From positions 327,088,305 to 327,152,304 of the forward strand of contig CM042689.1 in the NCBI GenBank assembly GCA_023614405.1: a stretch of DNA of 64,000 nt, written 5' to 3'. Source of the stretch: Avena insularis (lineage: Eukaryota; Streptophyta; Magnoliopsida; Poales; Poaceae). Of this stretch, positions 11,722-22,537 are shown one piece after another. Within the stretch, counting starts at the first letter, position 1; every line of letters begins with the position of its first letter. The notes beneath the pieces were generated by a model. The model was not told the origin of the DNA. It searched no databases and saw only the letters and a program-made list of their open reading frames with translations. Position numbers and translations under genes: made by a program.

Positions 11722-14700
11722 TGTCAACACCCGGATTTTTAATCCCAGATGCCTGTTATGCCATACATCGCAATCTCAGGATTGCCATTTTTGCGAGACA
11801 TAACAGAATTGGATACCATAGTACATCATTCATTACAATCCGTACATAAGTTCTTACACAAATAGGGATCTCATAATCCAGTTTTTAATACAATATCAAG
11901 CAGCGGAATACGTAATAATAACGGTAGCGTAGGCGAAGCTCCATCTTCGGGGTCACAGGCAATGCTGACAATGCGAGATGATCCTAGTTGTCGTAACCTT
12001 CCTGGGGTCCATCCTCCAGGTACTCCTCTTCATAGTCTGGCCATGGGAATAGCCAGAGACAAAGCCATGAGTACTCTTTAAGTACTCGCAAACTAATACT
12101 AACAAATGAAATGATTTTTTGATAATAGGACACTAGGCTCTAGGGTTGTTTTGCAAAAGCTAGATTTACCTCTACTAAGTTTGAAACCCACTAATGCTAG
12201 TTAAGGTTTTATAACACCGAAGTGGGAACTTGTATTTCATATCACAACCCTGTTGTGGTCAAGTCAAAGTCTCACTTCATTTCGCAAGTTATTTTGAAAA
12301 GTCTGACGGGAGGACAGTATGGCCACTCCAACTGTCCATAACCGCGGACGCGGCTATTCGAATAGTTTGACACTCTACAGAGATTGTACACTTTCACCAC
12401 AACATTCGATACATCCGTCAGGAACAAATCCTGAATTCACCATACTCAGTATGCGGATAATCAATCCTAACCTTTCAATTACACGCCCTAGTATAAGCAC
12501 CTCTCCTGTGAATTTGGCCTCCCAACCATGACCAACTGTCATCTTGGGTACTGCACAGGTGGACAATCTTCACAAGGTAGCCTCAGCTCAGACCTTGGCC
12601 GTGAGGGAACTAATACTAAGGTATATAAGTTTCCAGTCAAGCCCTACCCAATCTTCGGGTATTGTGGTTGTACGATAAAATTGGAATGGTATCGTATCCA
12701 GACAACCATCAGTTTTAAAAAGGTCTAAGGCTCATGCCTCAACATTTTCATCACCAAAATCATCAGGTGTTCGGAAACACATGTCCAGAACATTTCAATA
12801 GAATGATCCATCATTCCAAGATTTTCATAACAATTTTTCCACCAAGTATTCCCATCTAAAGTTGGTCAAGTTTTATGCTTAACACTAGCATCTACAAGTG
12901 GGGGTAAGCACTGATTGAGGGGTGGTAAACTAGTGGAATTTTAACTAAGTTCAATCTCATGCCTTAGGATGAAATCAAGATTATCTAGCTTAGGCCAAAT
13001 TTTATGCTCTTTATGCAACCTTCACATATCTTTCTAGTATCTACCATTCACTTAGGAAAATCTAGGTAAGAGCTTTGATAAAGAAACAAAGTAAGAAGCT
13101 TGCAAGTAAAACTAGGATTGGTTTATCAAGTGGATATGATCACATATGCTTAAGGCATATAGTGGTCATGGTAACAAGTAGTGGTTTGTGGCATCAGTAG
13201 GGTATTTTGCAAGGGTTAGCTTGCATTGGTCCACTTAGTTAATAAAGCTTGCCTTGTGCAGAGCAGTGGTTGAAGTTCTCCTCAGCTTCTTCTTCTTCGT
13301 AGAATCCTCCTTCCTCCTCGTATCCTTGGTCGGTACTAGCGTCTATAAATAAATACGAGGTACACAATCACCAAACAATACTTAACTACTTGCAATCATC
13401 ACACAAATGGGTCCTATAGATGATCTAACATCATCTCTAACATTTCAAGATTAAGGCTTGGTTTAATTCTTTTTATTTTTAGAAAAGTAATTTCTACTCA
13501 TTGAAAAACTACTTAAGATTTAATATTCTCCAAACCAAACATGGGATCATGTTGACACATGCCATGACCATATATTTTAGTCCATGGGAATATGATTTAA
13601 AGTGGTGTCACAACTTAATAAGGTTTTACCCTTTTATTTTAATTAAATAAAGTGACTAGAAATGCCTATGTAGCATTCTTTTATTACTTGAACATTATTT
13701 CTGCAAGTAAACCTATATATTTTTATATATTCTGAAAGATATGGTTAAATGTGATATTTGAGAGTTGGAATCAACTCAAAAGCTATTATGGTTTAAATCT
13801 GAAAAATGTTTGAATGCAGAAAAGCTTCTGCCTTGTTATTTTTATCATGGGTGATCTATAGATCCAAATGACTTGAATCCAACGGGCTTGGATTCAGCAT
13901 TCCCAGACCTTTCTAACAAAATTAGTTTCATTCAATTTAGTGTACTGAATCGACCTGGGTTGATTTTTGAAACTAGGTATAGAAGTGTGTTTGAAATTAA
14001 ATTGAAAAGGTTTAATTCAAATAACTGGGCTGCGCGGGAAATGATACTGGGCCGGCCTGCTAAGCGTAGCGCTTCCGCGGGCTGTTTAAGTGGCTGTCCC
14101 CACTCGTTAGTGAGACAGGGGGTGCGAAGCGGTATGGGGCGATGTGGAACGTTCGATCTAGTTCTAATCCAACGGATGGGAGTCATCGTCGACGTTGGGC
14201 AACACCGACGAGACAGAAACCTAGCGCGGCCAGTGGGGGTTGCTGGGGGCTCATCGGGGTGCAGGCGAGGGTCGGCGAGGCGGGCGCATGACAAAGTCGA
14301 CGACGGAGAATCTCCTGGTACCGGTGGCTCCTCCTGAGGTGGCTCCAACCGCTGGCTCCCTTCTTCTCCAGAGGCGGCGGGGTCCGGTGAAATTCCGACG
14401 AGGTGTTGCTCGCCTTGCTCCGGGAACGGTGTGGCACGATCAGTGAGGATAGGGGAGTAGAATGGTGTGCTCAATTCGGCTGGGGGTGGCCTCTATTTAT
14501 AATGGTAGAGCGGACGGCCAAGCGCGGTCGGCGAGGGGCCCACCAGGCGCCTGAGTGAGGCTCGTCGGGGGCGATGGCACAAACGGCTATTGGCATGGGC
14601 AAAGGTAGGGGACGATGCGGTGTTCCCTGGCGATGCTCAACGATACGGTGGCGAGACGTGGGGTGGTGCGGGTTGGTCTGGAACACGCGACGCTCTAGGC

Positions 14701-15789
14701 GGCAGAGGCGGCGTCTTCGACGGCGAGCGGTGGCTACGGGGCACGGGCAGTGCAATGGGCATGTCTGGCGTGTTCCTGGGATGGTGGCGATCGTATATGC
14801 ACGCGGCGAGGGCGGCGCACGGTCTATGGGCATCGGTCGAGGGTGGCGCTGGCACGCCGCACGGCTTAGCGAGAGGCAGGCGCGGCGTTCCTGGGTGCTC
14901 TGGTCGGTGTCTTCGAGGCAGGGCTGGTTGAGAGGGGGCGGTGAGGCATGGGTAATCTCCCAGACAAGGTTGGCACGGCTAGTTTCCTCCCTAGCTTGTT
15001 GTCGACATGTGGGTGGCAAGGGTGGCTTCGGCTGTTCACCATTGTTGATATTGGCAAGCTCACAGTGGTGCTAGTGCTTGGTTAATCTTGCTAGATGATC
15101 TACTGAGCTGGTTGTGAGCTAGATAGGGAACCAGTTAGGCTCAAAACACTGCACACTATAGTGTTTTGATTTTGTTTGATTTGTGTCTGCCAAGTGTTTG
15201 ATGAAATGGCCGCATGAATTCAAGTTTTGAATTTTGAAAAGATTTTTGGTGGGTGTGCTAGATTGGTGCTGGTGAGTCTGCAGGTGCTTGGGTTTTGAAA
15301 GTTGAGCTTGTTTGAGTGGTTTTTGAAAAAGTGGGATCTTCCCATATGATAAAGATTCAATTTTGAATTGTCATTTAAACTATGCATTTGAAAGTTTATG
15401 GATGATCACAAAGTGGTCCTTGATACTTTGTTATGATTACAATCAAGGGGTGCAAAGATCCAGAAAAGTTTCTGTTAGGTTCTGAAAGTTTGAGACAGCC
15501 AAAGTAGGCATGGGAGTTAAATTGGTCAAAATGACCATTCCTTTATTTTATTTGTTTTGCTTTATTTGTCTTTGGTAAAAGTGTGGGAAATGTTTTAGAT
15601 GATGTTTATTTCACCTAAGAAACATTTTACAAGCAAGGAAACACACAAACAAGGTGGTTCAAAAGAATTTCAAATTCAATGCATACTCATATGCATGCTT
15701 TCATAATTTTATTTAGAAAAGTTTTTGTTAACCCTAATTTTGATGATTAGAGTTTGATGATCCAAGTTCAATATTTTTGGGATGTTACA
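11722..15789 (-). repeat. Gypsy 3' LTR (4,068 bp)
   Basis: Left copy of the LTR, which is the 3' LTR in the element's own direction. It aligns over its length with 30515-34539 and with the solo LTR 40147-44218. Composition is two-part: a GC-rich core (about 14040-15070) containing the TATA box, between AT-rich flanks. Several GC-rich open frames in the core are shared among copies but lack ATG starts. Between about 14500 and 14900 it differs from the other LTR in blocks, not as scattered point changes. Confidence 0.95.
14494..14501 (-). promoter_or_regulatory. TATA box of Gypsy 3' LTR
   Basis: TATAAATA on the minus strand, conserved in all three LTR copies in the window (here, 33271-33278, 42943-42950). 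Its sequence, its place in the GC-rich core and the element's direction make it the likely core promoter. The transcription start would be about 30 bp further along the minus strand. Confidence 0.6.
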
Positions 15790-15805
15790 AACCTTCCCCC
15801 CTTAA
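15790..15805 (-). other. Gypsy polypurine tract
   Basis: Directly next to the 3' LTR, the minus strand reads as an unbroken purine run (plus-strand aaccttccccccttaa). This is the plus-strand priming site of reverse transcription and confirms which LTR is 3'. Confidence 0.85.
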
Positions 15806-15848
15806 ACAAAATCTCGTCCCGAGATTTGAAAAAGGACGAAAAGATTAC

Positions 15849-16340
15849 CTAGGATTTGAAGAGATCGGGAAACTCTGTCCTGATGTGATCTTCGCGCTCC
15901 CAGGTAGCTTCCTCTTCTGTGTGGTTGCTCCACTGAATCTTGAGAAACTTGATGCTTCGGGTTCGGGTAGTGCGAAAAGCTTCTTCCAAAATATGGATGG
16001 GTACTTCGGGATAGGTCAGGTCATCGTTGATCTCTATGGTCCGGTGATCGATATTTTTGAACACTTCGGTCTTCTCTGGGATTTCAAGACACTTGCGAAG
16101 TAATGAGATATGGAACACATTGTGCACGGCTGACATCTCTTCGGGTAGTTCCAATTGATACGACACTTGTCCTCGACGGTTCAGAATCTTGAAAGGTCTG
16201 ATATATCTGGGGGCTAACTTTCCTTTGAGTTGGAAACGCTGCATTCCCTTCAATGGCGACACTTTCAGATAAACAAAATCTCCTATGTTGAAGGCGAGGT
16301 CTCTACGTCTCTTGTCGACGTAACTCTTTTGTCTGGATTG
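15849..16340 (-). pseudogene. Gypsy integrase C-terminus with chromodomain-like segment
   Basis: The open frame 16262-15849 contains PLKGMQRFQLKGKLAPRYI, then VSYQLELPEEMSAVHNVFH, as in the GPF/GPY-type C-terminus of Gypsy integrases. It ends in IKFLKIQWSNHTEEEATWER, which resembles the aromatic-poor chromodomain of plant Tekay/Del elements. That segment is thought to guide integration to heterochromatin (family knowledge). It is separated from the integrase core by a frameshift near 16300-16340, so this segment is out of frame with its partner. Confidence 0.85.
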
Positions 16341-17293
16341 GCTGTCTTGAGGTGCTCACGAATCTTGTGAACCTTCTCCTCTGCTTCTCGTAGGATGTCG
16401 GGTCCAAAAATCTGACTCTCTCCTACTTTCGACCAGTTCAAAGGGGTGCGACACTTCCGTCCGTACATGAATTCAAATGGGGCCATTTGCAAACTGGCTT
16501 GATAACTGTTGTTGTATGAAAATTCTGCAAACGGCAGACAGTCTTCCCACTTGGATCCATATTCTAACACGCATTCTCTAAGAATATCTTCGAGTATTTG
16601 ATTTACTCGCTCCGTTTGTCCATCGGTCTGAGGGTGATATGCGGTGCTAAAATCTAGACGGGTTCCTAAACCTTCTTGGACTTTCTTCCAGAATCTCGAG
16701 GTAAACTGAGTTCCTCGATCCGACACGATGTTCTTGGGGACTCCATGCAAACTAACGATTCTAGCGATGTATAACTCTGCTAGTTTCGAACTCTGATATG
16801 TGGTCTTGACGGGCAAGAAATGGGCGACTTTGGACAATCTGTCCACTATGACCCAGATAGATTCATTTCCCCTACTAGAGGTAGGCAGTGCAGTGATAAT
16901 GTCCATTCCAACGGAATCCCATTTCCATTCCGGAATTTGCAAGGGTTGCAACAATCCAGCGGGTCTTTGATGTCCTGCCTTGACTCGCTGACAAATATCA
17001 CACTTGGCGATATAGCTTCCGATTTCTCTCTTCATCATATGCCACCAAAATTGCTCTTTCAAATCTTGATACATCTTAGTTCCTCCGGGATGGATAGAAT
17101 AAAGAGTATCATGAGCCTCCTTCAGAATAACTTCTTTCAACTCAGAATCTGCTGGTACACAAAGGCGTCCTTTGTACCACAAAACTCCTTCTTCGTCCTC
17201 GGTGAATCCAGGTACTTTGCCTGTACCGATACGACGCTTGATTCCGTCAATACTAGCATTTCCCTTCCGCGCCTCTTTAATCTGACTGATCAA
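16283..17293 (-). pseudogene. Gypsy integrase (zinc-binding and DDE core)
   Basis: From the N-terminal side there is an H2C2 zinc-binding region (HDTLYSIHPGGTKMY followed by KCDICQRVKAG). The core follows with D in VGMDIITALP, D in IVSDRGTQF and E in RVNQILEDILREC, so all three catalytic acids are present. The AYHPQTDGQTERVN block is intact. The frame starts after a TAG stop at about 17300 that separates it from RNase H, and it ends by frameshift at its C-terminus. The enzyme domain is well preserved but cannot be made as part of the polyprotein. Confidence 0.9.
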
Positions 17294-17299
17294 AGTGGG

Positions 17300-17986
17300 C
17301 TAGAGTTCTATGCTAGCCAAGAATCCTTCACTTACTAATTCCATTCGAAAATCTTCCATCTCTTTGTGCAAACTTGGTTGCTCCTTCAAAATCATGGAGT
17401 TCAAGCGGCATGGCAATCTGCTAAGGGCATCTGCTACCACATTGGCTTTACCAGGGTGATAGTGAATGTCCAGATCGTAATCCTTGATTAGCTCAATCCA
17501 TCTCCGCTGCCTCATATTCAGCTCCTTCTGAGTGAATATATACTTTAGGCTCTTATGATACGTATATATCTCACAACGGTTTCCCATCAGGTAATGTCTC
17601 CATGTCTTCAGGGCTAGAACTACGGCTGCGAGTTCGAGGTCATGGGTTGGGTAATTTTGCTCGTGTTGCTTCAGTTGTCGAGATAGATAAGAGATAACTT
17701 TGCCTTCTTGCATTAGCACACATCCGAGACCGACCTTGGATGCATCACAATACACATCGAAGGGCTTCGTGATATCTGGTATGATCAAGATTGGGGCTGA
17801 AATCAATCTCCCCTTGAGTTCTTGAAAACTTGCTTCACATTTGTCGGTCCATTCAAACTTCTTGTCCTTCTTCAGCAATTGGGTCATGGGTCTAGCGATA
17901 CTAGAGAATCCTTCTACGAATTTGCGGTAATATCCCGCCAATCCGAGAAATGCACGAACTTGGGTTTGAGTGGTTGGGCTTGCCAA
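17300..17986 (-). pseudogene. Gypsy RNase H with third catalytic Asp replaced
   Basis: It starts with the RT connection region ([19 protein letters not shown]) and continues through [16 protein letters not shown] (first catalytic D), [17 protein letters not shown] (catalytic E) and [17 protein letters not shown]. In Gypsy RNase H the last block normally reads TDHKSL; here the Asp is Tyr, which by family knowledge should abolish cleavage. It ends with [18 protein letters not shown] frameshift near 17975 separates it from RT and a TAG stop at 17300 from integrase. Confidence 0.9.
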
Positions 17987-18624
17987 TCTTCTACATCTTT
18001 CACTTTGGCAGGGTCAACGGCAATTCCTCCGGCTGATACAATGTGACCGAGGAATCCTACCTCCTGTAACCAGAATTCACATTTGCTAAACTTTGCATAC
18101 AGCTGATGATCTCTAAGGGTTCCAAGAATGGTCCTTAGGTGTAGCTCATGTTCTTCTTCTGATTTGGAATAAATCAGAATGTCATCGATGAAAACAACGA
18201 CAAACTTATCCAGGAAGTCCATAAAAATCTTATTCATGAGATTCATGAAATAAGCGGGGGCATTGGTTAGTCCGAAAGACATGACTGTATACTCGTACAA
18301 TCCATATCTGGTAGTAAAGGCAGTCTTTGGAATATCCTCTGCGCGAATTTTGAGTTGATGATAGCCAGTCCTAAGATCAATCTTAGAAAACACTTTGGCA
18401 TCGGTCAACTGATCAAACAAATCTTCTATCTTGGGCAAGGGGTACTTGTTCTTGATGGTGACATCATTCAATTTCCGATAATCCGTACACAAATGGTTAC
18501 CTCCATCCTTCTTATCCACAAACAAGACAGGTGATCTCCAAGGTGATGCACTTGGTTGAATCAATCCAATTTCCAGCATGGAATCCAGTTGCTTCTTCAG
18601 TTCTGCTAGCTCTGACGGGTTCAT
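17914..18624 (-). pseudogene. Gypsy reverse transcriptase
   Basis: Palm and fingers motifs occur in order: [67 protein letters not shown], and the catalytic [13 protein letters not shown]. The FIDD box is intact. A TAG stop at about 18637 lies just upstream, between protease and RT, in a spot where related elements carry a sense codon. The frame is lost after DVEDWQ (near 17975). Confidence 0.9.
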
Positions 18625-18636
18625 ACTATAGGGTCT

Positions 18637-19989
18637 CTAGGCTATGGGTCCTGTTCCGGGAATTAGTTCGATGATAAACTCGATATCCTGATCTGGGGGC
18701 ATACCGGGCAAAACATCTGGAAATACATCGGGGTATTCACAGACTATCCGGACTTGGTCAATGGTAGGTTGGGCTATACTCTTGTTGCATTTGAATTGGC
18801 GAGGTAAGGTTTCAGATATATGCTCGACTGATATTCCGGAAGTACTGGTCATGGTTATGGCTTTCTTGGCACAGTCAATCAATCCTTTATGTTTGGACAT
18901 CCAATCCATTCCTAGTACTACTTCCAAACCTTTAGTTCCAAGTACTATCAGATTTGCATAAAAATCTATGCCATGGATTCGGATAGGGACGGCTTTGCAA
19001 ATTTGCCTAGCCTTAGTGGTTGATCTGGGAATTTGAACAATCATGACATGCTTCAGTTTGGCTGGTTGAATTTTACTAGTGCATGCAAATTCTTCGGTGA
19101 CAAATGAATGCGATGCACCAGAATCAAACAACACTCTTGCAAGTACTGAATTAACAGAAAACATACCCAACACATGGCGCTTCTGAGCTTCTTCAAGATG
19201 CATGATAAAAGACGGCCGTTGCGGTTGAGTGAATTCAGGGCAAATCTTCTTCCGGTGAACATGACGTTCTTTGTCATTTGGGGCATTGGCATTGGGGGCG
19301 GTAGCATTCTTCTTGTTGGGGCACTCGTTGGAATAGTGGCCCTTATTTCCACAGTCATAACAAGTCACTTGCAACTTGTCCTTTGCTGCTACAGGCACAG
19401 CATTGCTTCCAGTCCTAGGGGCAGTGTTGGTGTTGGCGGTAGCATTGTTGTTGTTGAACTTGGGTGGCGCACGATTGAAATTGCTAGTGTTGTCGGGGTT
19501 GTTGTGATTTCCTCCGGGCCTAGGGTTTCCACGGTTAGGATAGGTAGGACGGTTCATCGGGGGTCTGTTGGTTCTTGGGGCAAATCCTGGAGATGGGTTG
19601 GGGTGATACTTTGGGGTCTGATGGGTTCCTGGTTGATGCATCATGCGACGCTTGCGGTTCTCATTGGCTTGGTTGATCTTTCCTTCCATATGGATAGCAG
19701 AGTCCACAAGGGCTTCAATATTAGCAAAGGGGATATTGACTAACACTGTCTGCATCTCGTCATGCAGACCATTCAGGAATCTTTCTTTCTTCTTGGCTTC
19801 GATATCGATCTCACCCGGGGCATACCTAGCTAATGACAAAAATTTGTCACGGTATTCCACTACAGTCATCCTTCCTTGCTTCATCTCTCTGAACTCGTCT
19901 CTCATTCTCTTGATCAAATCTAGTGGCATATGGGTTCTGCTAAACTTGACCTTGAATTCTTCCCAGGTCATCATCTGGCCTCCGGTCAT
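18637..19989 (-). pseudogene. Gypsy gag (C-terminal part), zinc knuckle and protease
   Basis: 450 codons open. The first third is a retrotrans_gag domain (MTWEEFKVKFSRTHMPLDLI, VVEYRDKFLSLARYAPGEI). A proline/asparagine-rich linker and one CCHC zinc knuckle follow (CYDCGNKGHYSNEC), which binds RNA during packaging. The aspartic protease active site is VLFDSGASHSFV, and the typical LGMDWMSKHKGLIDC follows. The gag N-terminus (20378-20028) is cut off by a 1-bp frameshift near 20040, and the frame ends in a TAG stop before RT. Confidence 0.9.
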
Positions 19990-20027
19990 TGCGCGAACAC
20001 TGTTCCACCATGCCCTGGCATCTCCGG

Positions 20028-20378
20028 CTAGATAGTGGGTGGCGACAGAACTTTCTCGTTGGCTTCCACTCCGGCGACTTCTAGGTTATTTTCCATGGTT
20101 TGCAGCCAATCATCGGCGTCTAAGGGTTCTTCTAACTTAGTGAAAACAGGTGGGTTGGTATTCTGGAAATTCTTGAGCTTAGATCCATGGTTGTCCTGAT
20201 TTCCGTGGCCCTGGTTGTTGTGGGCAAGCTGGGCTATCTGCTGAAGGGTGGCGAGGTTGGCTTGACGTTCCGCTCTTTCAGCTTGACGGTCAGAAGTCAA
20301 CATTTGCAGAATCTGCAACATCGGGTCTGGGGATGAACCACTTCCTCCACGTGGCATCTGAAGATTGAGATAGATCAT
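20028..20378 (-). pseudogene. Gypsy gag N-terminal part
   Basis: It opens at either of two in-frame ATGs (20378 or 20357). The second follows directly after caatcttcag on the minus strand, a good splice-acceptor look-alike. The text QQIAQLAHNNQGHGNQ and DADDWLQTMENNLEVAGV is typical of chromoviral gag. The frame is lost near 20040 by an apparent single-base deletion, after which homology continues in the next frame (19989 downward). Confidence 0.8.
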
Positions 20379-20584
20379 GAGAAAAGAGGGAAATTTCTAA
20401 AGTTTTTGGGTCTTTGAAAAAAAAAATTAAAGTTTGACTCAGATTTTCTAGCAACTTGATTTTTCATTCATTCATAGCACCCGATACAACACACACCACA
20501 ACAAAGAAAACAGATGGTTTTAAGAACCATTCTGAAAACTACGATACAGTGGGACCGAATACTACTCACTACGCTAGTGCTCAA

Positions 20585-22521
20585 TGTAGGGGTTCGTAGC
20601 ATGGAAAACAAAACATTTCTATCGCATGAACACACAATCAAGATCTAATCTATGATCAAGCCAAGATCTATCTACTAGATTGTAGCAACGAGTCAATAGA
20701 GTACTAGCCCTCGAAGATCCAAAGCGGTTAACGAGAGCAGATTCTCGTGGATGATGTAGTCGTACACTTCCGATCTCAAGATCGCGTAGACGATCCTTCC
20801 GGCGCTGCGTTAAGCGCTCATGATCGGTCACACATTGATTTTCGATGAAGACCTTCCTCTCCCTTGTTCCAGCAGGCAGCGGAGGTTGTAGCACTCTCCT
20901 CGTGATTCCGGTAGCACGACGGCGTGGTACCGGAAGTAGAGGGGAGATCTCGCAGGGCTTCGCCATAAGCCGGAGAGTATGGTGGACTATGAGAGAGACC
21001 TCGGTGATCTAGGGTTTAGAGGCACCAAGGGAGGAGCCCAGCCGACGGCTAGGGTTAGGGTTTCACCCCAACTCGGCGAGTTGGTGGTGCCCTAGGCGGC
21101 GGCAGCAGGAGGTGGTGGCGCCGGCGGCTTGGGGCTCGGGTTTGGAGGGTGCAAGGTGTAGGTCTAGAGGGGCAGCCCTGCCCCTCCTTTTATAGGTGAG
21201 AGGGCGCGACCAAGGGGAAGGGAGTCCTCCCCCAACTCGGCCTCCAAGGCCGGCGGTGGAGGGAGAGGGACTTACTCCCCAAGTAGGTTTCCAACTCTCC
21301 CTGCACCAAGCAAACTTGCCGTTTGACTTTTCAAATTGGCGTTTGACTTTTCAAACTAGGATTTGATTTATCCCTTTATTTTGCTCAGCGATGGCACCTA
21401 GTACATGATGCAACCATTCCAACTTGTTATGACACATTCATGTACCCTTCCCCTCCGGAGTGTCGGACCTTCCGGACCCTTCTAGAACATTCCCGGTGAA
21501 AACACTGGAATCATTCCCCAACTCCGAAATAGGACTTTCCTTATATGAATCTTATTCTCCGTACCATTCCGGATCTCCTTGTGATATCCTGGATCCCATC
21601 CAAGACTCCGAACAACATTCGGTCTCTTACTCATAAGTCCATAACTACTCAACAACATCGAATCCTTAAGTGTGTCCCCCTACGGTTCGTGAATTATGCG
21701 GACATGATCGAGACACTTCTCCGATCAATAACCAATAGAGGAATCTGGAAATTCATATGGCTCCCACATATTTCTACGATTACTTTGCGATCGAATGAAC
21801 CACTTACATACGATACCAATTTCCCTTTGTCTCACGATATTTTACTTATCCGAGGTTTTGATCGTCGGTATCTCTGCATACCTAGTTCAACCTCGTTACC
21901 GATAAGTACTCTTTTCTCGTTCCCGTGATATGTGATCCCTTGTGAGCCAGTCACATGCTTGCAAGATAATTGGATGACATTCCACCGAGAGGGTCCAGAG
22001 TATATCTATCTGTCATATGGATGTACAAATCCCACTCTTGATCCATGTGTTTCAACCCATACTTTCCGAACACTCAATGCCACCTTTATAGCCACCCAGT
22101 TACGGTGTGGTGTTTGATGTCATCAAAGCATCCTTCTGGTGGTGGTGATTAACATGATCTCATGGTCGAAGGAATGAGGTTACTATGTATCAGAAAGCTT
22201 ATAGCAAATGAACTATATTAAATGACTTGATCTTTATGCTATGCTTAACTATAGGAGTATGTCCATCACATCATTCTCCTAATGATATGACCCTGTTGTT
22301 AATAACATCTCTATGTTCATGATCAGGAAACCATGATCATATATTAACCAACAAGCTAGTTTAACAAGAGGCTTTACTAGGGACTCTTTTATGTTTACAA
22401 ATCACACAAGTATTAATGTTTCCGGTTAATACAATTATAGCATGGTATGTAAACATTTATCATAAGTATGAAGATATGATAATAACCACTTTATTATTGC
22501 CTCTTGGGCATATCTCCAATA
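20585..22521 (-). repeat. Copia 3' LTR (1,937 bp)
   Basis: It starts TGTAGGGGTTCGTAGC on the plus strand and ends ...atctccaata. The last base pair context is TA where the partner LTR has CA, so the terminal dinucleotide is mutated. By eye it differs from 27547-29478 at a few tens of sites. There is also one replaced block near 20800-20845 and a 12-bp insertion near 22470. Confidence 0.95.
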
Positions 22522-22537
22522 GTCTCCCACTTGCACT
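22522..22537 (-). other. Copia polypurine tract
   Basis: On the minus strand the bases next to the 3' LTR read gcaagtgggagac, the purine-rich primer typical of Angela-type elements. It confirms minus-strand polarity. Confidence 0.8.

Noticed and set aside
13932..14474. 180-codon GC-rich frame inside the Gypsy LTR just after the TATA box, also at 32709-33251, plus an 83-84-codon frame found in all three LTRs
   Set aside because: The frames lack an ATG start (they would begin at TTG or GTG) and lie in the GC-rich LTR core, where stops are rare by composition. The longer one is not kept in the solo LTR. A coding role is not supported.
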